DNA from: Nicotiana tabacum
Taxonomy: Eukaryota > Streptophyta > Magnoliopsida > Solanales > Solanaceae
Length of the DNA stretch: 64,000 nt
Reading direction: 5' to 3'
Assembly (NCBI RefSeq): GCF_000715075.1
Contig: NC_134089.1
Location: 66,880,697 to 66,944,696, forward strand
This document shows positions 1-12,622 of this stretch, piece by piece. The notes beneath the pieces were generated by a model. It was not told the origin of the DNA and did not search any database. It saw only the letters and a list, made by a program, of their open reading frames with translations. The position numbers were made by a program, and so were the translations under genes. The stretch's first letter is position 1. Every line of letters begins with the position of its first letter.

Positions 1-1097
1 TGAAAAAGTTTGATTTCTTTCTTTAACAAACATAGAGAAGAAGGATCTGCAACTGCTATGATTCTACCAAGGAAATTGCATTTGAAATGAATATCGAACC
101 AGAATTTCGTAAGAAACGTGTGATATATAAGAAGTAACAATTTGATGCGAATGTTGATAATGAAATCTCAAATCTTTCGAAGAGTCTTTTAAAGTTGATT
201 ACTTTTATACATAATAGACAAAGCTATTTTTCACTTCAAAATAGATTTGAACAATTCGAAGCATATGAAAATATTTTTGGTTTTCCATTTGACAGTAAAA
301 ACTAAGATCACTAGATGTGAGAACATCAACTACCCAGTAAAATCCCACATAGTGGGGTCTGGGGAGGGTAATGTGTACGCAGACCTTACCTCTGCCCCGA
401 TAGGGGCAGAGAGGCTGTTTCCGATAGACCATCGGCTCAGAAAGACGAAATAAAATAAAAAACAAGAAAAGAGAATTCATTAGTAACTCCAGTAGAAATT
501 GTAATAGTAACAGAAGCATAAAAACCAAAAGATGAATGACATGCAATAACAGTAACCAGAATCTAAGGCCCGTGGCTAAGATAAACAACAAGAATAGTGT
601 GGGTTCAACATAAACTGCAAGCCTAATCAAATCTTGAATGTTCCTTAAAGCATAATAATCAATTCGATATTGATGGTTCAAATTTATTTTCTGAATTAAA
701 AGTATTAAGAAAAATAGTACAATTAGAAGATAACAGTTTAATTAATACACCTAATCAAATAAAAAGATATAATTCTTTTTCAAATGCCTAAATTGCTTAT
801 GGAATAATGTTCATAACTCATGTTACTGTTGCTTCATCGGAAAGGAGTTTTCAAAATTAAAATTGATAAAATCTTACCTAAGAACAACAATGTCACAAGA
901 AAGGTTAAATTGGTTAGCTATATTGTCAATTGAGAAATACTTATTAGGAGTTATCGATTATAAGAAAATTATTAATAACTTTGTATATAAGAAAAGCTAA
1001 AAAAAAATAGACTTCAAAATAAATAATTAAAAAAATTAAAAAGTTCCCTCATTAAGATGGGCTTTAGGCCACAAAATTCGCCGGGCTGCTGCCCCTG
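1..1097 (+). pseudogene. hAT-type transposase remnant (TTF/hAT dimerisation), 3' part
   Basis: The plus strand reads, with several stops and frame changes, like the C-terminal half of the plant TTF-zinc-finger/hAT transposase family. Bases 1-300 resemble the central transposase region. Bases 640-960 give the hAT dimerisation block, with VTVASSERSF around 820-855 followed by a degraded SQERL-like stretch. A sequence ending in GCCCCTG at 1097 could be the 3' terminal inverted repeat, since its complement begins CAGGGGC, as hAT ends often do. The 5' end lies outside the window. The gap between the two coding parts is filled by a SINE-like insertion. The protein is clearly dead. The element probably lies in an intron of the RPL17-like gene to its right; this is inferred from position only. 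Confidence 0.7.
325..470 (-). mobile_element. TS-type SINE, diverged copy
   Basis: The stretch shares the core of the Solanaceae TS SINE seen again at 24522 and 50858: GTGGGGTCTGGGGAGGGTA, then ACGCAGACCTTACC, then GAGAGGCTGTTTCCGATAGA. The core is in minus-strand orientation. The usual CAA-repeat edge on the left is degenerate (around 325-335), and I do not see the tRNA-like B box on the right. The inserted block may extend to about 640, because hAT transposase sequence only resumes there. Confidence 0.65.
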
Positions 1098-1387
1098 CTT
1101 AATTATCACACTGTAAAAACATGTATTCAAACACTCACCGAATAACATATTATGAACTCAAGCAGTAGAAATGCAACATTAGCTGCATCCCCGATAATAC
1201 CAGTAATAACAACTATTATCAATATGACATGCCTATTGCATTAAACGGGTGGCTTCAATATCCATGGAAACGCCATATCAACATCCAAATGCAATAAATT
1301 AGGATTTTATTGCACTAAAAATGCAAACTTTTCGTATACCAGACGTAACAAAGTAATCAATTAATTAATGCAGAATTCCAAAAGTAC

Positions 1388-1583
1388 CTTGGGAACTAAG
1401 AGAAAGGAGCGGATGCAATGGAGCGAGACCAACGAAGGAGTGAAGAAGTCTGGAAGTGGATTTGGGCTTGGACCCAACGGAGAAGCGGAGCGAAGACTTC
1501 GAAAATGTTTGTGCGGAAGGGAGTGCGGATTTCAGAGAGGACATGTTCCAAGTCGTGGAAGCAGATGTGCTTGCGCACGCCAT
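1388..1583 (-). CDS. RPL17: Plastid ribosomal protein L17, exon 1 (transit peptide), partial gene
   Basis: The minus strand begins with ATG at 1583 and reads MACASTSASTTW and onwards: Ser/Thr-rich, low in acidic residues, typical of a chloroplast transit peptide. It closely resembles the tobacco 50S ribosomal protein L17 precursor as I remember it, including the motifs SKPKSTSRLLHSF and LAPLHPLLSLS. The exon ends at 1388 with CAAG before GTAC, a phase-1 donor, which fits the family, where an Asp codon follows. The mature L17 domain would lie to the left beyond base 1, so the intron would contain the hAT remnant. The next exon is not visible, so this could also be a duplicated exon fragment. 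L17 would act in the large subunit of the plastid ribosome. Confidence 0.7.
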
Positions 1584-2726
1584 ATCCTTAGCTTCTTCTT
1601 TCTTTAGAGTTTGGACTCTACTCTCTGCTTGTGTCCTGATGTTCAGATAGCATAGCAAAATGACGAGGGGGCTTACTTGAATGGATAATTGAATTTTGGC
1701 CCTCAAATTCTTTTATTATATTTTTCTAGCACCTTTGGGGTTTTCCTTCATTTTGGTTTAATAGCAAACTAACACTTTAACTTGTACATGTTGGCAAAAT
1801 CGGTCCTCTAAATTGGATTTTCCCCAATTATAGCGCCTCTGTTTATTAAAATTTCATATATTAAACCTCTTTGATCGTTGATTATGCTTATGTAATATTT
1901 AATTGGCTAATTTAGCTTAGTGACATCTGAATGACACAAGTAAATAGAGTGAAATAAGGAAAAAATTCACTTCCCTTCTTTCTTTCTTTTTTATTGGACA
2001 ACTTTCTATTTTTCCATCTCATATTTCTTCTCTTCCTCTCTCTCAGTAAATCTCTTACTTCATAATGTTGTCTATACCAATCACAATATCTACAAACTTG
2101 ACTTTTTATATATTCCAGTTTCTTATTTCGCATCTCTCTATATTCATCACATCACGATACTCTCCTCAATTAATTGCAATCGAATGAAAACTCTTTTTTT
2201 TCTTCTTCGCTATGTCCTTTTTATAAATATTTGTCTTTCATAGAGTGATCAAGATATTCATTTATCTAACTTTAAAAGTCACCACCAAATTCAGTATACT
2301 TGGCATGTTTTCTATTTGGTCAAATCTAACTATCTCCACCACACCAACTCCTTCTTTCGCCCCTATACTCGCAAAAGATTGTACACAACTTTATGCAGAA
2401 GCCGAACATGTATTATCAGCAGCGAAATCCATTCTCTAAAAAAAATCATACCCTTATCTCTCTTAATCTCGCCCCAAAGTCTTTCTTATTTTTTTCCTCT
2501 ATTAGCCCCCTCTAGTTTTGTTCTCATCTAGCTAGATACCCTAACTAACTTTTACGGTGTAATTTCGAACTCCGATCTTTGGTTACCTACTTTTAGTATT
2601 GGTGCATACCGTATGTGGTGTCCCTTCATTTTTATGTTTCTCCTTTATTGGGTTTCTTACACTATTACACTCTTCAAATTTTCGCTAAATTTCTAATTGA
2701 CTTTGGTTTGTAAGATTGTATGAATG
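1584..2726 (-). promoter_or_regulatory. Upstream region of the RPL17-like exon
   Basis: This stretch lies between the L17-like start codon and the Tat Gypsy insertion. It is AT-rich with pyrimidine tracts (for example 1960-2050). The immediate 5' leader (1584-1620) is AG-rich. No other gene, clear TATA box or repeat could be supported; short ORFs on both strands here look like chance. Any L17 promoter should lie in the first few hundred bases upstream of 1583. Confidence 0.35.
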
Positions 2727-3334
2727 TGTTTACCCTTAAAATTGGATAATAATTAAACTTATAATGTGGTTTTAAGGACACGTAATTTCACCTAATACCA
2801 ATTAATAAATATAAAGATTAGTAATAAAATTTAACAATAAGATAAAGCAAACTGGTGTTGAAACGTAATTCAGCCCTCGAGCTAGAGTGCCCTTGAACTG
2901 GCCGGAATCAAAATGGTTAAGCAATAAGCAAGCTAATGAACAACAATATGAGCTAAAGATAAAGTGTTATATTGCTTTGATATGTGTGAATCCCAGTGCC
3001 TTACAAATGATTGGAACTCCTCTTTATATAGTAGAGGAATTCTAATTATGGTATAGCTCTAATTACATAAGAAAATCCCATAATTAGCTAATTAAACGTC
3101 CTTGATTTTATTTGTTCCGAGATTTTTGTCATGATCTTCGACTAATCACAGATATCTCGCCTTTCTGTTATTATGCTACTTCGATCTTACTCGATGTCTG
3201 TCTCATTCGGTCTCAATCACTACCGGTCACGATCTTGACATTCGAATCTTCGAACTCGGTACCTTGTCTTCGTGCCTTGGTCTGATCTATTATGGGATAG
3301 ATCTTCGATCATTCACACCAGTCTTGATAAATCA
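2727..3334 (-). repeat. 3' LTR of the Tat Gypsy element (left copy)
   Basis: It starts TGTTTACCCTTAAAATTGG and matches the right copy (21284) almost throughout, up to GATAAATCAGT. Frequent small differences from the partner indicate an old insertion. The repeat may really extend to about 3373. A pyrimidine-rich stretch at 3374-3388 would then be the complement of the polypurine tract. Confidence 0.8.
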
Positions 3335-3735
3335 GTAAAATCGGGTGGGCTCGATTTTAACCGTATACGGATAGTCCCCTCGTTTTTTGGAGTGTAATAA
3401 AAAAACAAATTAAGCCTCCGATCCTTGACCTATCATGATGTCATTCCCATAACGTAAGCAGCAGATGTGACCGAAATGTCCCGTCGGTGCAGTTCCCGAC
3501 GTTTAATGCATGCTAGTTGAAGGTCAGCCACCAGCGGTTTCAAACTATCGCAGTGAAACCCATAAATAAGCCATTTTCTTATTGATTCAAACTTTAGTTT
3601 CAATTTCTTCTAATCTCCAAAGCTTTTTACATCTTTTAAGTTTTTCCGTTCTGCAAAATCTTCAGGTTTTGTTGTCAACCCTCTCTCAAAACACTAAGTC
3701 TTATTTTCTTCTTCTTCTTCACACTCAAACCCAAA

Positions 3736-6332
3736 ATGGCAAAACATAAAAAATTGTGCCGCAAAGTGCCATTGCTGTTGATTTCAATATAGAGAACACA
3801 CCCCCGACACCGTGCCGATGTGAACCTATGTCGAAGTATATGTGTACGATTATCGAAGGCCTCCTCGAGAAGGTGAAGAAGAGTGCAACTGGGTAGGCAA
3901 GGGCGTCGTGGTACCTAGCCCCAAAGAATTTATCACTACATACAAGGAAGGGTATCTGATTGTCTACACCTACCCCTTAACAATAAGTCCCTTGGACCCT
4001 ATCATCGTTGCTTTTTGCAAAAGGTATGATGTCACTCTAGGCCAAATCCATCCATTATTTTGAAGTCATGCTCCTCCTCCGATTCTTTGTCAGTAAGATT
4101 GAGGGGCATCCTTTTACCCTCGATCACCTCATGCGCCTCTACGGCCCTTGACTTTATCGGGGAGGCATGTTCAAAATTTACCGACGAGATACCAAACCCT
4201 CATTCTCAAGCATAGACGAGGCTCGAGATCGCGGTTGGATGGGCGAGTTTGTCAGAATAAAGACTTTGGATTTAATCCCCGCCGAAGATATGTCATTCCC
4301 TGAAAGGTGGAACATGAAACGTAAGCATTACTTGGCCTTTCGTGTATCTAGTATTGCCGTTCAACTTTCTTGTTTTCCCCTCATCTAAGTTCTTGTGTTG
4401 CAGCCAAGGCCGTTATACCGGAAGTGATCCCCGACCTGAGGCAATGGGTTGATGGATTGGTGTCACAAAAAACTTTTTCCGAGTGCGCTTGGATGGAGTT
4501 GTCAAAGGGACAATGAGATGCTCGAAACCATGGTAATCTTTTTTCTTTGGCAAGGTTTCCATTCAGACTTTGTTATTTGTTCTTATTCATTTTTTCCATA
4601 TTGCAAGCCTCGGGAAGGACGTGCCAATGAGGCCTCCCTTTGCCGAAGAAAAGGCGCTCCTTTCCTAGTCTACCCCAAAGCAGGGAAAAGAGAAGAAGAG
4701 GAAAGAGGATCCGAGTTCCTCGAGCCCAGAGAAGAAAAGGCCGGTCGGGAGGCCCCGCAAGCCAAAGGGGGACGTTATCCACGTAACTCTAGAGTTTGTC
4801 CACCAGCTGTCGGATGAGACCATAGATGAGGATGAAGAAGAAAATTCTGGATTGGTGCCTCGTGTGCGGTTTGGCATCGAGGTTCAAAAAACCATTGGAC
4901 ATGCGGGAGCTGAAACTGCTTTGCCCCGATTTGATGAGCTCGAGACAACAAGAGTTGAAGATGCTTCACCTCAAAATGGGGAGGCCATCGAAGAGGCGGT
5001 CGAGGTTGGGGTAAAAACCGAGCTCGCGACTCCCCGAAACGAAGATGATGCCTCTACAGACCCACTTCGGGCAATAGTGATTGGTGACTCCTCCTTATTC
5101 CCTCCAGTTCTGGATTTGATGATACGTGACGCTCACGCTGCAGAGACTTGTCACGGAGAGGGGGACCTCGGAGGAAAGGATTTTTTCCGTGGCTATTTTG
5201 CTGATATGGAAGATACCATCGATTTGGGTGATTTGGACATACCAAGGAAGAGCTCGAATGAGGCTTCCTCGAGCTATCACTGACTAACCAATTCCTGGCT
5301 CCCAACATTGACCCTGATCAAAAGTGGCCTCTTATTATCTTGATCTTAGAGGATACACAAGTTTTATCTGCCCCGGTAGGGGTAGCAAGTTACCTTCGAT
5401 GATTGGTCACTGAGGAGGATCAAGCCAAAATGAATGCAGTGGATGTTTCCTGCTTGTTCAACGAGGCCCAGCATGCTCTAAATCGGGTAAGTTCAAGGAT
5501 CATTGTCTTTTCTTGAATTTTGACTTGTGGATATATATAATATTTCTTCTTTCCTTGCAGGCTTCGGTGTTGCATCACGAGGCCTTTCTTTGAGCCCGAG
5601 AGGAACGCAAGGTCGAGGTCCAGGGTCTCACTAAGAAGTGCAACACTTATAAGATTCTCAGTGAGAAGCTTCAGGTGGATAGAGGAAGCTCGAAACGTGC
5701 ATAAAGAGATGGCCAAGCAGGTATTCCGAATTCTTTATGATAATGAGGACAAGTCGGAGATAACAACTAACAATCCCATTCTACAGGCTCGATAGAGGCT
5801 CGAACAAATCAAGGGCTTTCAAGGGCAAATAGACTAAGTGCGAGCCAAAGTCGATCAGTTCAAGGGATGTATGGACATCCTTGTTGCGCAAAAGGAGACC
5901 GTTCAAGCAGAGCTGGATTCTGTCAAGTCACAACTTTGATATGCAAGGGACAACACCTCGGTCCAGGAGAAGAAGGTCGAGGAGCTCGAATCCAATTTAA
6001 CCAATCTGGCCAAGGATCTCGAGGTTGCTAGATCCGAAGTGGCTAATGCCAATATTAAGGCTCAAGCTACTGCGGATCAATACAAAGTTAACGTCGAAGC
6101 CACCCTCAAGCAAGCCAGGGGCATGGTTGATCATTTGAAATGGAAGGCTCGAAGGGATGTTCTCGAGGGAATCCTTGCTCAAAATGCTGACATATCTACT
6201 GAACTCGAAATTGCCAAGGCTGAGGAAGCAAAGGCTCGAAAGTTTATATTTCTTGATGAGGATTCCGAGGATGAGGGCGGATCCGATGGAGATGACTCAT
6301 TGGGCGAAGAAGCTGCTCCCGAAGAAGACTAG
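3736..6332 (+). pseudogene. Antisense accessory ORF of Tat Gypsy (Transposase_28-like), intron-containing, decayed
   Basis: On the strand opposite to gag-pol, the reading starts with ATG at 3736 and continues in pieces. Residues at 3842-4063 (including YTYPLTISPLDP and FCKRYDVTLGQIHP) and 4167-4320 (RDRGWMGEFVRIKTLDLIP, then FPERWNMK) match the family annotated in plants as putative gypsy-type transposon protein (Pfam Transposase_28, from memory). An acidic linker follows (4826-5283), and a charged, probably coiled-coil C-terminus ends in an acidic tail (6039-6332). Four intron-like interruptions with GT and AG ends occur at about 4321-4403, 4533-4607, 5487-5560 and 5721-5786. Stops and frameshifts elsewhere show decay. 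The function of this family is unknown. Confidence 0.7.
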
Positions 6333-7669
6333 GCCTTTAGGATTAGTAGTGTTTCTTTTTAAGGCTGTTTTGGCCTTTGTAACGAGTTTTGGATCGGGCC
6401 ATGTGGCCCTTGTAAGAAAAACTTTGGTATAAAAATTTTCCTTTCCTTTGAGGATCTGTCGTTTTTCCTTTTTTTCCCTTGCTTTGTCTTTGTTTTATTG
6501 ATGCCTTACGAGGTTGCATTCATAGGTTCGAGGTCTAGGCAATTTTGGACCGAGACTAAACTAGTGTCGAGTGAGTACTTGCTCGAACTAGAAGAAAGGG
6601 TTTTTATTGAGTGAGGATGATACCTCGAGCTCAAAGCAAAAGATTGCCCTTAGGCCTTTGTATTAGGCCGATGTCTCCTTTGTAGAACGATCATTTAATA
6701 TACATAAGGCTTTCTACCCCCTTTGGCTTAAAAAGTTAATCACATAAAAAAATTGTGCCTTAGCATGAGATAAATCTATATTCATATTCCATTATTTTCG
6801 AGGGTTGATGATATCGAAACCCATTGTTTCGTAATGCCTTTAGTATGCAACAGAGGAAATGGTTCGAGAGTTCGAACAATTCGGCACCTCTTAGGTTTTC
6901 AAGGGTTGATGTGATCAAAAACCTTTGTAATTTTTCCATGGGTAGCCTTTTTTAAAACTGATTTTATGAAAATATTTGGATGCCTATTTTATTACAAAAT
7001 TCGGACGTCTCCAAACCGTATCAATTTGGTCGTAGCCTTTAGCTTGGGATTTGCCTCTTGGGCACGTTTCCCTGTTACACTCCGAACTTGTTCAAAGTGC
7101 CAATCCCCGAGTGGGGTGGCCGTGGCCTATAAAAATGAGGGTTGCCCTTTTAAGGTCTTTATGATCTCGAAACTTTAATAATTCGATTACGTCGATTTTT
7201 CGGACGGCAATCCCCGATATAGGGTAAGTTGTTTGAACTTCAGTTGTGATCGGCCCTTAAGCCTGTTTTCACAATAGACCAAAAGTATGAAATTGTAAAG
7301 TAAAAATTTCTCTAAGGCATGAAATATTTGTTAAGGAAAAATACTTCTCTCAATAGATTATACATGCGGACATGTTTGCCTTTAGGGCTCGAGTAATCTA
7401 CATGTGCACAGTTTATTTGACCGTTTGGCCCTTAAAAAATTTAACCTATCGAGACCCAATTGACACGAAGCATCTTCCTTTTTAACAAAGTTGACATCCG
7501 AGGGTGATGGCCCCAGTATTCAAGGTTGATTGTAAAGAAGCCTCGGATACTGTTGAATTGCTCTAAGTTAGCACGAACAATGGTTTCCTCATTAACAACC
7601 TCGCTGTAAAAACCCATTTAGGACAAAAACCGATCTAAGGGAAAAAAGTGCAACGCGTGCTTTCAAACC
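6333..7669. other. Non-coding spacer of the Tat element
   Basis: This lies between the end of the antisense ORF and the Copia A insertion. It holds no convincing ORF. It contains loosely repeated phrases such as GAGGGTTGATGATATCGAAA (6798 onward) and AAGGGTTGATGTGATCAAAA (6900 onward), which look like decayed short repeats. It would be 3' untranslated sequence of the Gypsy genomic RNA. Confidence 0.5.
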
Positions 7670-7829
7670 TGTGAGAAGGCACGGGAGAAAATATGATATA
7701 TTGATATTGTGTGTGATGCAATACAAGAGGTGCTATTTATAGCTACTCTATATAAAGGGAATACTACTCCTATTCCAATGTGGGACAATTACATAGCTAT
7801 CTCTAACATTTACATAGCTATCTCTAACA
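7670..7829 (-). repeat. 3' LTR of Copia copy A
   Basis: The repeat runs from TGTGAGAAGG to ATCTCTAACA, 160 bp. Its last part contains two tandem copies of a 21-bp unit (ATTACATAGCTATCTCTAAC with a leading A/T). It differs from the right LTR at two positions, in the segment around 7742-7752. Confidence 0.93.
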
Positions 7830-7836
7830 CTCCCAC

Positions 7837-10800
7837 TCAAGCCGGAGCATATAAATCATATGTACCGAGCTTGTTACATATATAATCAATGCGAGGACTA
7901 GTGAGAGACTTGGTGAAAATATCTGCAAGTTGATCATTCGATCTCACAAACTTCGTAGTAATATCTCCTGAGAGTATCTTTTCTCTGACGAAGTGACAAT
8001 CAATCTCAATGTGTTTAGTTCTCTAATGAAAAACCGGATTTGATGCAATATGAAGTGCAGCTTGATCATCGCACACAAGTTCCATCCGACTGATTTCACC
8101 AAATTTCAACTCCTTGAGCAATTGTTTGGTCCAGACTAGTTCACATGTTGCCATAGTCAACTACATTCTGTTTCTTACTTTTCCAGGACACCAAATTTCC
8201 TCCTACTAAAACACAATATCAAGATGTAGAACGTCTATCATAAGGTGATCCTACCCAATCAGCATCTGAGTACCCAATGATTTGCTCATGACCTCGATCC
8301 TCAAACAGTAATCCTTTACCTAGAGCCGATTTTATATACCGGATAATGCGGACAACTGCATCCCAATGACTATCACAGGGAGAATCCATAAACTGACTTA
8401 CAACACTCACAGGATAAGAAATGTCGGGCCTAGTCACTGTGAGATAATTTAATTTACCAACCAGCCGCCTATAGCTTGCAGGATCGCTAAGCGGCTCAAC
8501 CTGTCCAGGCAAAAGTTTAGAATTCGGATCCATCGGCGTGTCAACATGTCTGCAACCTGTCATCCCTGTTTCCTCAAGAATGTCTAACACATATTTCCTT
8601 TGAGAAATAACAATACCTGAGCTAGATTGAGCAACCTCAATACCTAGAAAGTACTTCAATCTGCCTAGATCCTTAGTTTGAAAGTGCTGGAAGAGATGTT
8701 GCTTCAGATTAGTAATACCATCCTGATCATTGCCCGTAATAACAATATCATCAACATAGACTACCAGATAAATACATAGACTTGAAGCAGAGTGGCAATA
8801 AAACACAGAGTGATCAGCTTCACTACGAGTCATGCCAAACTCCTGGATAACCGTGCTGAACTTTCCAAACCAGGCTCGAGGAGACTGCTTTAGACCATAA
8901 AGTGACCCACACAAGCGACATACAAGGCCACGAGACTCCCCCTGAGCAATAAAACCAGGTGGTTGCTCCATATAAACCTCATCCTCAAGATCACCATGAA
9001 GAAAGACATTCTTAATATCCAACTGATAGAGGGGCCAATGACGAACTGCAGCCATGGATAGAAAAAGGCGAACTGATGCCACTTTAGCCACTGGAGAGAA
9101 GGTATCACTGTAATCTAGCCCAAATATTTGAGTGTATCCTTTGGCAACAAGACGTGCCTTAAGTCGATCAATCTGGCCATCAGGACCAACTTTGACTGCA
9201 TAAACCCAACGACAACCAACGGTAGATTTACCTGAAGGAAGAGGAACAAGCTCTCATGTACCACTTGTATGTAAAGCAGACATCTCGTCACTCATATCAT
9301 GTCGCCATCCAAGATGAGACAATGCTTCACCTGTAGACTTAGGGATGGAAAGCGAGGACAATGAAGATATAAAAGCATAATGGGGAGATGACAGACTATG
9401 ATAACTCAAACCAACATAATGAGGATTAGGGTTTAGTGTGGTTCGTATACCTTTTCGAAGTGCAATCGGTGTACTAGGAGCAAGATCCGCAGTAGGAGCC
9501 GTGTCAGGTGCAGGACGAGAACCAGATGGGCCTGATGTAGGGCGCGAACGACGATGATAAGTCAAGAGTGGTGTTCCTGTGGCCGGGGAACTAGGAGGGA
9601 TAACACTGGACTCCTCAAAAGTTGGTATGGGTGAAACCTCTGTGGTTGAAGGTGGAGGAGGATTACTAAACTCCTCAAAAGTCGGTATAGGTAAGACCTC
9701 AGATATGTCATGGTGGTCAGCAGAAGTGACATCAGTTGTGAAGAAAGGTTTAGACTCGAAAAATGTGACGTCAGCTGACATAAGGTACCTATGAAGATCA
9801 GGTGAATAACAACGATATCCCTTCTGAACATGAGAATAACCAAGGAAGACACACTTGAGAGCACGAGGAGCTAACGTATCTTTCCCCGGGGCTAAGTTAT
9901 GAACAAAACATGTGCTCCCAAAAACCCGAGGCGGAAGAGGGTATAAGGCTGACTGTGGAAACAATATTGAATGTGGAATCTGACCCTTGATGGGAGATGA
10001 AGGCATCCTATTAATCAAATAACAAGCTGTGAGAACTGCATCGCCTCAAAAATGCAGCGGAACACGAGACTCAATTAGAAGTGTGCGAGCAGTCTCAATA
10101 AGGTGCATATTCTTTCTTTCTGCAACCCCATTTTGCTGAGGGGTATAAGGACAAGATGTCTGATGAATAATTCCATGAGAAGACATAAACTGCTGAAACT
10201 GAGAAGATACATATTCTAAGGCATTATCACTGCGAAAAATGCGGATAGAGACACCAAATTGGTTTTTGATTTCAGCACAAAAACTCCGGAATATAGAGAA
10301 TAACTTAGAACGATCTTTCATTAAGAAAATCCAAGTACATCTTGAGTAATCATCAATAAAGCTAACAAAATAATGAAATCCCAAGGTTGAACTGACTCTA
10401 CTAGGACCCCATATATCAGAATGAACCAAGGAGAAAACAGACTCTGCATGACTCTCAACACTACGCGTAAAGGAAGCTCGGGTATGTTTCCCAAGCTGAC
10501 ACGACTCACAATCTAATCTAGACAAACTGGATAAACTAGGCACCATCTTTTGAAGTTTGGATAAACTCGGATGTCCTAAACGTCTGTGGATTAGATTTGG
10601 AGGATCTGTAACTAGACATGTTGTGGAAGGACTGAGCGAGTTAAGGTAGTAAAGACCTTCTGATTCACGACCTGTACCAATTGTCCGTCCCGTACTGCGG
10701 TCCTGCATAATAAAAGAATCATCAATAAAATATATACCACAATTAAGGGCACGAGTCAAACGACTAACAGATGCAAGACTAAAAGGACAACCAGGAACAT

Positions 10801-11992
10801 AAAGAACGGAATCTAGGGTGATAGAAGACAATGGGTTGGCTTGTCCAACTCCTTGTGCCTTAGTTTGACATCCATTGGCTAAAGTAATAGTAGGAAGAGA
10901 CTGTGAATATACAATATTCGACAAAAGTGATTTATTACCAGAGATATGATCAGAAGCGCCTGAGTCCATGACCCATGGTCCAAGAGTACTAGACTGGGAA
11001 ACACAAGCAAAAGAATTACCAGCAATAGGAGTGTCAGTCTGGGCAACTGAGGCTACTTGTGGAGATGTTTGCTTACTTGCTCGATACTGAAAGAGCTCAT
11101 TATATTCTTCTTTAGATACAGAAAAGCCCTGGTTACCTGTAGTCTCGCTCTGAGCAACGTAGGCATTTTTGGGTGGACGGCCATTTAAGGAATAACACAT
11201 TTTGCGAGTGTGTCCAAGTTTGTGACAATAAGAACACTTGGGTCTAGATCTCCCAAAACGACCGTCTCCTCGTCTATTCTCCATAACTTGAGATGCCCGA
11301 ACATCCACTGTATGGGATGCAAGAACAGAGGAATCAAGTATCTGGGATGAAATCACTGGGTGACTTGGTGCTGCAGCAAGGCGAAGTAATCGAGAAAATA
11401 ATTCATCAACTGTAGGGACAGTCGGACTCGCCAAAATCTGGTCTCGTACTGAATCAAGATCATGAGGAAGTCCAGCGAGTGTAAGAACTAGAAACATTTT
11501 CTGTCGCTGCTCTTGTTGTTTTGACACACTAGCAGAAACTGACATCAATGTCTCAAATTCCTCCATGACTGCCTGTACCTGACCCAAGTAAGTAGACATA
11601 TCTAATTCTTGCTTCTTTAAGTTTGTCATCCGTGATATCACATCATAGAAGCGAGATATATCATTAGTGTATAACGTACGAGCCTTTGCCCAAACCAAAT
11701 AACATGTCTGGAATGGTCGAAACAAAGGCATCAACTTAGAATCAATAGAACGCCACAAAATGCTACATAATTGAGCATCAATTTTTGCCCAAAGCGCTAT
11801 CGCCTTTTCATCTCCTTCGCTAGACTGTTTAATCAGATGATCTTGCACACCTTGACCTTTACGCCACAACTCGATAGATGAAGTCCAAGCTAAGTAGTTT
11901 GAACCTCCAATTAAAGGTTCCGAGGTAATCATAACATTAGAGTTTCCAGAACTCATGCTTTTAGACCCAAAAACATCAATTCCCAAAGACAT
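7837..11992 (-). pseudogene. Copia gag-pol polyprotein, copy A, broken
   Basis: The start ATG is at 11992, as in copy B. The frame is open through gag, zinc knuckle ([15 protein letters not shown]), protease (MDSGASDH) and integrase, to about 10046, where a Trp codon has become TGA. A second TGG-to-TGA change lies at 9254-9256. A further TGA at about 8216-8218 replaces Gly in the RNase H region. Near 8158 about 35 bp present in copy B are missing, removing the AEAEYRAM segment and shifting the frame. RT keeps YVDD. Compared with copy B the gag-integrase part differs at about 13 of 648 residues. It could still encode Gag and protease. Confidence 0.92.
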
Positions 11993-12610
11993 CTTGTAAA
12001 TTATTACCAAATAAGAGAAATAATCAACTGTAATCCATTGAAAATAGAGTAAGGAACACTGAACCAGAATAGTAAACTACTGTAGCAGTTGGAAAGTTAC
12101 TGTTGCAGCCGGAAAATATTCAAAGTGGTCGGAATGAAATAAAAACAGTAGGGGTAGGATCGGAATTACCAGAAGACCCAACTGTTCTGAAGGAACTTTT
12201 TCAAAAAATGGTCGGAAGTCAACCTTTTGAAATTACTATTCACGTTGGAAAAATAAAAAAGTGGTCGGAATTTGGTGTAACCTGGATGGGTAGGCTCGGA
12301 ATTGCAAGAGAAACAATCTGTCCTGAAGAGTCATCGCCAAAAAATGGCCGGAAGGTGGCCCACGCAACGTTGGAACTTCGTCGGAAAATTTTCTTTGGAC
12401 ACCTACAGTACCGCCGGAGATTTTCACTGGGATTTGGTCGTCGGACAGTGACTACTCTTGTGGTAGTATTGGATTTTGTGCACAACACTGACCGAGACAA
12501 AGCAGACACAAAATAACTTTGAAAGTCGCCGAAAAAAAAAGGGTTCCGGTGACTGATTTTACTTCCCGGAATCGCTGGAATTTATGCACAACGATAAATC
12601 TCTCACGATA

Positions 12611-12622
12611 GCTCTGATACCA
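12611..12622 (-). other. Primer-binding site, Copia copy A
   Basis: On the minus strand, TGGTATCAGAGC follows the 5' LTR directly, with no spacer. This is the standard Copia site, complementary to the 3' end of initiator tRNA-Met. Confidence 0.9.

Noticed and set aside
1368..1607. Plus-strand ORFs overlapping the RPL17-like exon
   Set aside because: Shadow frames; the minus-strand reading has a recognisable transit peptide, start codon and splice donor.
4449..4817. Independent plus-strand gene of 122 codons
   Set aside because: It runs through an intron-like interval of the Tat antisense ORF and mixes its frames; treated as part of that decayed ORF.
12103..12516. Plus-strand ORF in the Copia leader, present in both copies (also 60353-60772)
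   Set aside because: It has no ATG at its start and lies antisense to the 5' leader; conservation between A and B is explained by recent common origin of the elements.
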